From an uncultured Verrucomicrobiota bacterium (GTDB lineage Bacteria > Verrucomicrobiota > Verrucomicrobiia > Chthoniobacterales > JACTMZ01), in contig CAIZMQ010000025.1 of assembly GCA_903934135.1 (NCBI GenBank), positions 1 to 47,838 of the forward strand: DNA of 47,838 nucleotides, written 5' to 3'. The position numbers and the translations under genes were made by a program. The notes under the pieces are model-generated. The model was not told the origin of the DNA. It worked only from the letters and a program-made list of their open reading frames with translations, and ran no database searches. This document shows, piece after piece, positions 44,293 through 47,838 of this stretch (position 1 is the stretch's first letter; each line of letters begins with the position of its first letter).

Positions 44293-45090
44293 ATGCGATT
44301 TTTCGAAGGTTGCACGGCTTTGATTACCGGGGCGTCGTCGGGACTGGGTGCGGAGTTCGCCCGGCAACTGGCGCCAGTGGCCGGCACTTTGGTCTTGGTC
44401 GCCCGGCGGGCGGAGTATTTGGACGAAATGAAGGCCGGATTGGCGGCGCGGTATCCGGGGTTGCGGGTGTTTGTTTATGTGATGGATATCACGCGGGAAA
44501 ACCAGAACCGCGATTTCGCGGAGTGGCTGGTGAAGGAAAAGATCCGGGTTAATTTTTTGGTCAACAATGCGGGGATGGGCGACCGCGGGCCCTTCGCTAC
44601 CGGAGACTGGGCCAAAATTCACGCCATGCTGGAACTGAACATCGTGGCCTTGACTCGGTTGACCCATCATTTGCTCCCCATGTTGCTGGAGGGCGGGCGC
44701 GGGGCCATCCTCAACGTGAGTTCCATTGCGGGATTGATTCCGTTGCCGCACATGTCGGTTTATGCGGCGACCAAGGCCTATGTGAACAGCTTCAGTGATG
44801 GTTTGCGCATGGAGTTGCGCGATACGGGGATCACCGTGACGGCGGTGTTGCCTGGTCCGGTGGAGACCGAGTTCGGCCGGGTGGCTTCGCGGGGCACGGG
44901 TGAGCCGGAATGGAGTTCGCCGGACGAATTGCTCGTTTCGGTGGAAGAGGTGGTGCGCCAGGCGCTGGTTGCCGTGGCGGCGGACAAGGCGCGGGTCATT
45001 CCCGGCTGGAAAGTCGCCTTGTTCATGGGCTTGGCCGTGGCGCTGCCGCTGGGTGTTCTGCGGGCGATTTTGCAGCGCCAGGCGCGCTGA
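44293..45090 (+). CDS. Short-chain dehydrogenase/reductase (SDR)
   Basis: The 265-residue classical SDR has the cofactor site ALITGASSGLGAEFA (about 9-23; TGxxxGxG), NNAGMGDRG near 94, the serine in ILNVSSIAG and the catalytic YAATK (about 157-161). A hydrophobic C-terminal helix (VALFMGLAVALPLGVLRAIL) suggests membrane association, as in some SDRs acting on lipids. NADP(H) preference is likely from the basic ARRAEY after strand 2, but unproven. It starts 11 bp from the divergent cupin. Confidence 0.9.
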   Translation: MRFFEGCTALITGASSGLGAEFARQLAPVAGTLVLVARRAEYLDEMKAGLAARYPGLRVFVYVMDITRENQNRDFAEWLVKEKIRVNFLVNNAGMGDRGPFATGDWAKIHAMLELNIVALTRLTHHLLPMLLEGGRGAILNVSSIAGLIPLPHMSVYAATKAYVNSFSDGLRMELRDTGITVTAVLPGPVETEFGRVASRGTGEPEWSSPDELLVSVEEVVRQALVAVAADKARVIPGWKVALFMGLAVALPLGVLRAILQRQAR

Positions 45091-45131
45091 GTGGAGGATC
45101 TGATTTTTTTTTCCGGACGTAACCATTGGCA

Positions 45132-46163
45132 ATGAATCCAAGCAAGATCCACAGCGTGCCGCTTGATCCGGTGGCTCTCACGCGCTTTAAAAAAACCTTC
45201 GAGCTGATCAATACGCACCTCTACAGCGTGGAAGAGCGGATCCGGGCTCAGGCGCGGGCCTTTGACCCTGCGATGGAAGGCTATGTGGGCTATGTTTGTA
45301 ATTCGTCCGGCAAGCGGTTGCGTCCGGCTCTCGCCCTGCTGGCCGGCGGGTCCACGGGCAAGATCACTTCGAGCCATGTCGATCTGGCCGTGATCATTGA
45401 ACTGATCCACATCGCCACCTTGGTCCATGACGACATCATGGACGGCGCGGATTTGCGCCGGGAACAACCGACGGTCAATGCCAAGTGGGGCAATGCGATC
45501 AGCGTGCTGCTGGGCGACGCGCTGCTCGCGCACGCCATGCGGTTGGCCACCAACTTTTCCGAGACGGAAGTGGTGCGGCGCATCGCCGATGCGGCGGCGG
45601 AAGTTTGCACCGGGGAAATCATCCAGACGCAGCGGAGGTTTGATCTCAATTTGTCGGTGCCGGACTACTACAAGATTGTCGAAATGAAGACAGGGGCGCT
45701 TTTCGCCGCGTCGGCCGAGTTGGGGGCATTTTTGAGCGAGACAACCCCGGAACGGATCGGGGCGCTGAAGCAATTCGGGCTCAAACTCGGGACGGCCTAC
45801 CAAGTCTATGACGACTGCCTCGATCTGGTCGGGACCGAGGAGGAAATCGGCAAAACCCTGGGGAGCGATTTGCGCAAGGGGAAGCTGACCTTGCCCTTGA
45901 TTTTTCTTTTGCAGTCGGCCCGACGGAGCGGGGATCACGATAAGGTAAGTGCCTTGTTGCTCGGAGGTGACGAAGTGGAGGCGGAGAAGATCGTCTCCAT
46001 GCTCTCGGAACGCGGGGCCCTGGAGCAGACCGTCCTGGCGGCCAGTGCGTTGGTGGAAGAGGCGCTGACCGGTTTGGATGCCCTGGACGAAAACCGGTTC
46101 ACCAGCGGCTTGCGCGGAGTGGCGGAGTATTTGCAGGCTTTGATCCGGCGGGTGGCGGGGTAA
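45132..46163 (+). CDS. Trans-isoprenyl (octaprenyl/heptaprenyl-type) diphosphate synthase
   Basis: This enzyme extends isoprenyl chains for quinones, using building blocks from the MEP pathway (dxs is at the other window end). The 343-residue product has GKRLRPALALLAGG (about 60-73), the first Asp-rich motif DDIMD (100-104), EIIQTQ, KTGALF and the second motif YDDCLD (226-231), followed by DLRKGKLTLPLI. Long-chain specificity is inferred from small residues before the first motif (IHIATLVHDD) and from length; family is certain, chain length is not. The start ATG 45132 is preferred over the TTG at 45126. Confidence 0.9.
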   Translation: MNPSKIHSVPLDPVALTRFKKTFELINTHLYSVEERIRAQARAFDPAMEGYVGYVCNSSGKRLRPALALLAGGSTGKITSSHVDLAVIIELIHIATLVHDDIMDGADLRREQPTVNAKWGNAISVLLGDALLAHAMRLATNFSETEVVRRIADAAAEVCTGEIIQTQRRFDLNLSVPDYYKIVEMKTGALFAASAELGAFLSETTPERIGALKQFGLKLGTAYQVYDDCLDLVGTEEEIGKTLGSDLRKGKLTLPLIFLLQSARRSGDHDKVSALLLGGDEVEAEKIVSMLSERGALEQTVLAASALVEEALTGLDALDENRFTSGLRGVAEYLQALIRRVAG

Positions 46164-46167
46164 TGGT

Positions 46168-46200
46168 GGTAGGGGCACGCGGCTCGCTTGCCCGTTGCAA
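46168..46200. repeat. GGTAGGG repeat unit upstream of radC
   Basis: GGTAGGG (46168-46174) is followed by GCACGCGGCTCGCTTGCCCG, similar in layout to the copy at 43732. It lies in the 110-bp gap between the polyprenyl synthase and radC. A frame through it would add 37 residues to RadC, but these read as junk. Confidence 0.4.
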
Positions 46201-46273
46201 CCGGGCGGATGAGCGACCGCTCGGCCTTAACTTTCGCCCGACGCAGGCTGGCACGGTTGCCTCGCGGTCGCGT

Positions 46274-46987
46274 ATGCTCCCGCGCGTGGCGACGCCGAAG
46301 ATCAAAGACTGGCCGGAGGAGGAGCGTCCGCGGGAGAAGTTGATGCACCGTGGGGCGGACGCGTTGAGCGATGCGGAGTTGCTCGCTATTTTTTTGCGCA
46401 CCGGGACGCCGGGGCGCACCGCGGTGGATGTCGGGGACGAAATGATCAAGGCGGCGGGCGGATCCTTGGCGCGGATGGCCCCGATGACGGTGAAAGAGTT
46501 GCGCAAACTGGCCAAGGGAGTGGGCCTGGCCAAGGCATGCGAAATGGCGGCGGCTTTTGAGGTCGGCAAGCGGTTGGCGCGGCAGACCGCGCAGAGCGAG
46601 CCGTTGGGGACGCCGGAGAAAATTTACGCTTTCATGGGGCCTTTGCTGCAAAATTTGCCCCGGGAGTCGCTGCGGGTCGTATTGCTTGATACGCGCCACC
46701 GGCTGATCCACGCGGAAGAAGTTTCGCTCGGGACGATCAACGAAAGCCTGGCCCATCCGCGGGAAATATTGCGCCCGGCGATCAGCCACGGAGCTTACGC
46801 CTTCGTGCTGGTGCACAATCATCCGTCGGGTGATCCGACGCCGAGCGAGGCGGACCGCGCCCTGACCCGCCGCATCCGCGAGGCCGCGGATCTGCTGCAG
46901 ATTCACTTGCTCGATCATGTCATCATCGGCCGCGAGCGCCCCGGAGCCCCTCCTTACTTCAGCTTCAAGGAGCACGGGCTGCTTTGA
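46274..46987 (+). CDS. radC: RadC-family JAMM protein (UPF0758)
   Basis: The 237-residue product has an N-terminal helix-hairpin-helix part (about 25-90; MHRGADALSDAELLAIFLRTG) and a C-terminal JAMM/MPN+ domain with the metal motif H181-x-H183-x10-D194 in HNHPSGDPTPSEAD. The exact role of RadC proteins is not settled. The start ATG 46274 gives the normal N terminus (MLPRVATPKIKDWP). A heptamer repeat pair starts two bases after its stop codon. Confidence 0.95.
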   Translation: MLPRVATPKIKDWPEEERPREKLMHRGADALSDAELLAIFLRTGTPGRTAVDVGDEMIKAAGGSLARMAPMTVKELRKLAKGVGLAKACEMAAAFEVGKRLARQTAQSEPLGTPEKIYAFMGPLLQNLPRESLRVVLLDTRHRLIHAEEVSLGTINESLAHPREILRPAISHGAYAFVLVHNHPSGDPTPSEADRALTRRIREAADLLQIHLLDHVIIGRERPGAPPYFSFKEHGLL

Positions 46988-46988
46988 G

Positions 46989-47086
46989 TTGAGGGTTGAG
47001 GGTTGAAAGTTGAGGGAGAGTCAGAGGATGATTCCGTTTCTCTGGCGAATTTGATTTTCTCTCAACCCTCATCCCTCAACTCTCAA
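46989..47086. repeat. Facing heptamer arrays (TTGARRG), second copy
   Basis: Left arm 46989-47016: TTGAGGG, TTGAGGG, TTGAAAG, TTGAGGG. Right arm 47059-47086: CTCTCAA, CCCTCAT, CCCTCAA, CTCTCAA. The spacer is 42 nt. It starts one base after the radC stop and ends 5 bp before the lpxA ATG, the same 28-bp arm length and placement as at 15933-16021, although the flanking genes differ. Confidence 0.75.
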
Positions 47087-47091
47087 CTTCC

Positions 47092-47838
47092 ATGAACATC
47101 CATCCCACCGCGATTGTGGCCGCCGGTGCCAAGCTGGCGAATGACGTCAAGGTTGGGCCCTACTCGATTATCGGGGCGGAGTCGGAGGTTGGCGCGGGTT
47201 GCGTGATCGGAGCCCACGTGATTTTGGAACACCGTGTCGTGCTCGGCGAGGGGACGAAAGTCGGGCACGGGACGATCCTGGGAGCGAATCCGCAGGATCT
47301 GGGATTTGAGGTGAAGCGCAAGGACACCGGGGTGAGGGTCGGGCGCAACAACACGATCCGCGAACATGTCACAATCAACCGCGCCACACTGGAAAATGCG
47401 GACACCGTGGTAGGCGATGACAATTTCCTCATGACCGGGTGTCACTTGGGCCACGACTGCCTTCTCGGTCATCGTGTCATCGTGGCCAATAACGTCCTCC
47501 TCGCGGGTCATGTGAAGGTGGCCGACAGCGCTTTTCTCGGCGGGGGCTCGGTCTTTCACCAGTTTGTCACGGTCGGTTGCTTGGCCATGGTGCAGGGGGA
47601 TTCGGCATGCAGCCAAAATGTCCCTCCCTACACCGTGGCGACGCGGCTGAACACGGTTGTCGGCCTCAACTCGATCGGACTGCGGCGCGCCGGACTCAGC
47701 GCCGAGGCGCGTTTGCAGCTCAAGCGGGCCTTCAAGCTGCTTTATCTCTCGCGCATGAACGTGTCGCAGGCCCTGGAGGCCGCGGCCGAGGAGAATTGGG
47801 GACCGGAAGCGGCGCAGTTTTTTGAATTCGTTCGTGCC
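47092..47838 (+). CDS. lpxA: Acyl-ACP--UDP-N-acetylglucosamine O-acyltransferase (cut by window end)
   Basis: LpxA adds the first acyl chain to UDP-GlcNAc, starting lipid A synthesis in the cytosol. The 249 codons seen give a left-handed beta-helix with hexapeptide repeats (IGAHVILEHRVVLGEGTKVG), the LpxA-specific ANPQDLGF (65-72), active-site histidines H118 and H121 (CHLGHDCLLGH), HQFVTVG, and the C-terminal helical domain VVGLNSIGLRRAGLS. Family length is about 255-265, so only the last few residues are missing. An active LPS pathway is implied; the other lpx genes lie outside. Confidence 0.95.
   Translation, partial: MNIHPTAIVAAGAKLANDVKVGPYSIIGAESEVGAGCVIGAHVILEHRVVLGEGTKVGHGTILGANPQDLGFEVKRKDTGVRVGRNNTIREHVTINRATLENADTVVGDDNFLMTGCHLGHDCLLGHRVIVANNVLLAGHVKVADSAFLGGGSVFHQFVTVGCLAMVQGDSACSQNVPPYTVATRLNTVVGLNSIGLRRAGLSAEARLQLKRAFKLLYLSRMNVSQALEAAAEENWGPEAAQFFEFVRA

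Overview
This window reads as a chromosomal segment from a GC-rich, Gram-negative-type bacterium, most likely of the Verrucomicrobiota (PVC superphylum). The outer-membrane side is shown by lpxA, lgt, a TamB-like protein, a Blc-type lipocalin and a lipoprotein L,D-transpeptidase. These sit beside a mcsA-mcsB-clpC protein-arginine-phosphorylation cassette usually associated with Firmicutes, a type III glutamine synthetase, an MEP-pathway dxs and a DUF6132 micro-protein. That mixture fits Verrucomicrobiota, but the phylum is an inference from gene content, not a search result. Genes are dense on both strands. I see no tRNA, rRNA, CRISPR array, insertion sequence or prophage.

Layout. 1-5554 (minus) is one tight cluster: a sigma-54-dependent response regulator, two tandem paralogous polytopic GT-C-like proteins, xseB and dxs (cut by the window start). 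5652-12727 holds an L,D-transpeptidase lipoprotein, two coupled membrane glycosyltransferase-like genes (one Agl23-like), a divergent GT2 glycosyltransferase, an SLC45/GPH-like MFS carrier and a BASS-family transporter. 12805-21908 holds a UPF0173 metallo-hydrolase, a lone nuoG, lipocalin, lgt, glutamine synthetase III behind a near-consensus sigma-54 promoter, lexA, a Phd-like protein, a DUF6132 protein and two poorly known small genes. 21956-31936 holds a hotdog thioesterase, speA, a DUF885 peptidase-like protein, a secreted hypothetical protein, an operon of universal stress protein, MTH1-like NUDIX and half-size TSUP, then a 1107-residue TamB/AsmA-like protein behind a leader with a strong terminator-type hairpin. 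32034-37019 (minus) is the ilvE-mcsA-mcsB-clpC operon. 37116-42091 (minus) holds a GH63-type glucosidase, an alpha/beta hydrolase and an MFS protein. 42189-47838 holds an alpha-hydroxy-acid oxidase, a decayed dtd, a cupin, an SDR, a polyprenyl diphosphate synthase, radC and lpxA (cut by the window end).

Themes. Nitrogen and polyamine metabolism (glnN, speA), envelope building (lgt, lpxA, TamB-like, lipocalin, L,D-transpeptidase, glycosyltransferases), isoprenoids (dxs, polyprenyl synthase), and stress or proteostasis (clpC-mcsAB, lexA, radC, usp, MTH1-like NUDIX) dominate.

The least explained structure is in the gaps. At least six intergenic sites carry short arrays with a strict 7-bp period (families TTGARRG, RGTKTTC and RGTGAYG). 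Several begin at or next to a stop codon, and two form facing four-unit arms that could fold as long imperfect stems. They resemble in style the heptameric short tandem repeats of cyanobacteria, and I know of no description for this group. Other points for follow-up are the dtd pseudogene with three separate lesions, the sigma-54 promoter of glnN nested in an inverted repeat, a possible small RNA or attenuator before the TamB-like gene, and ilvE standing where ctsR would be in Firmicutes.
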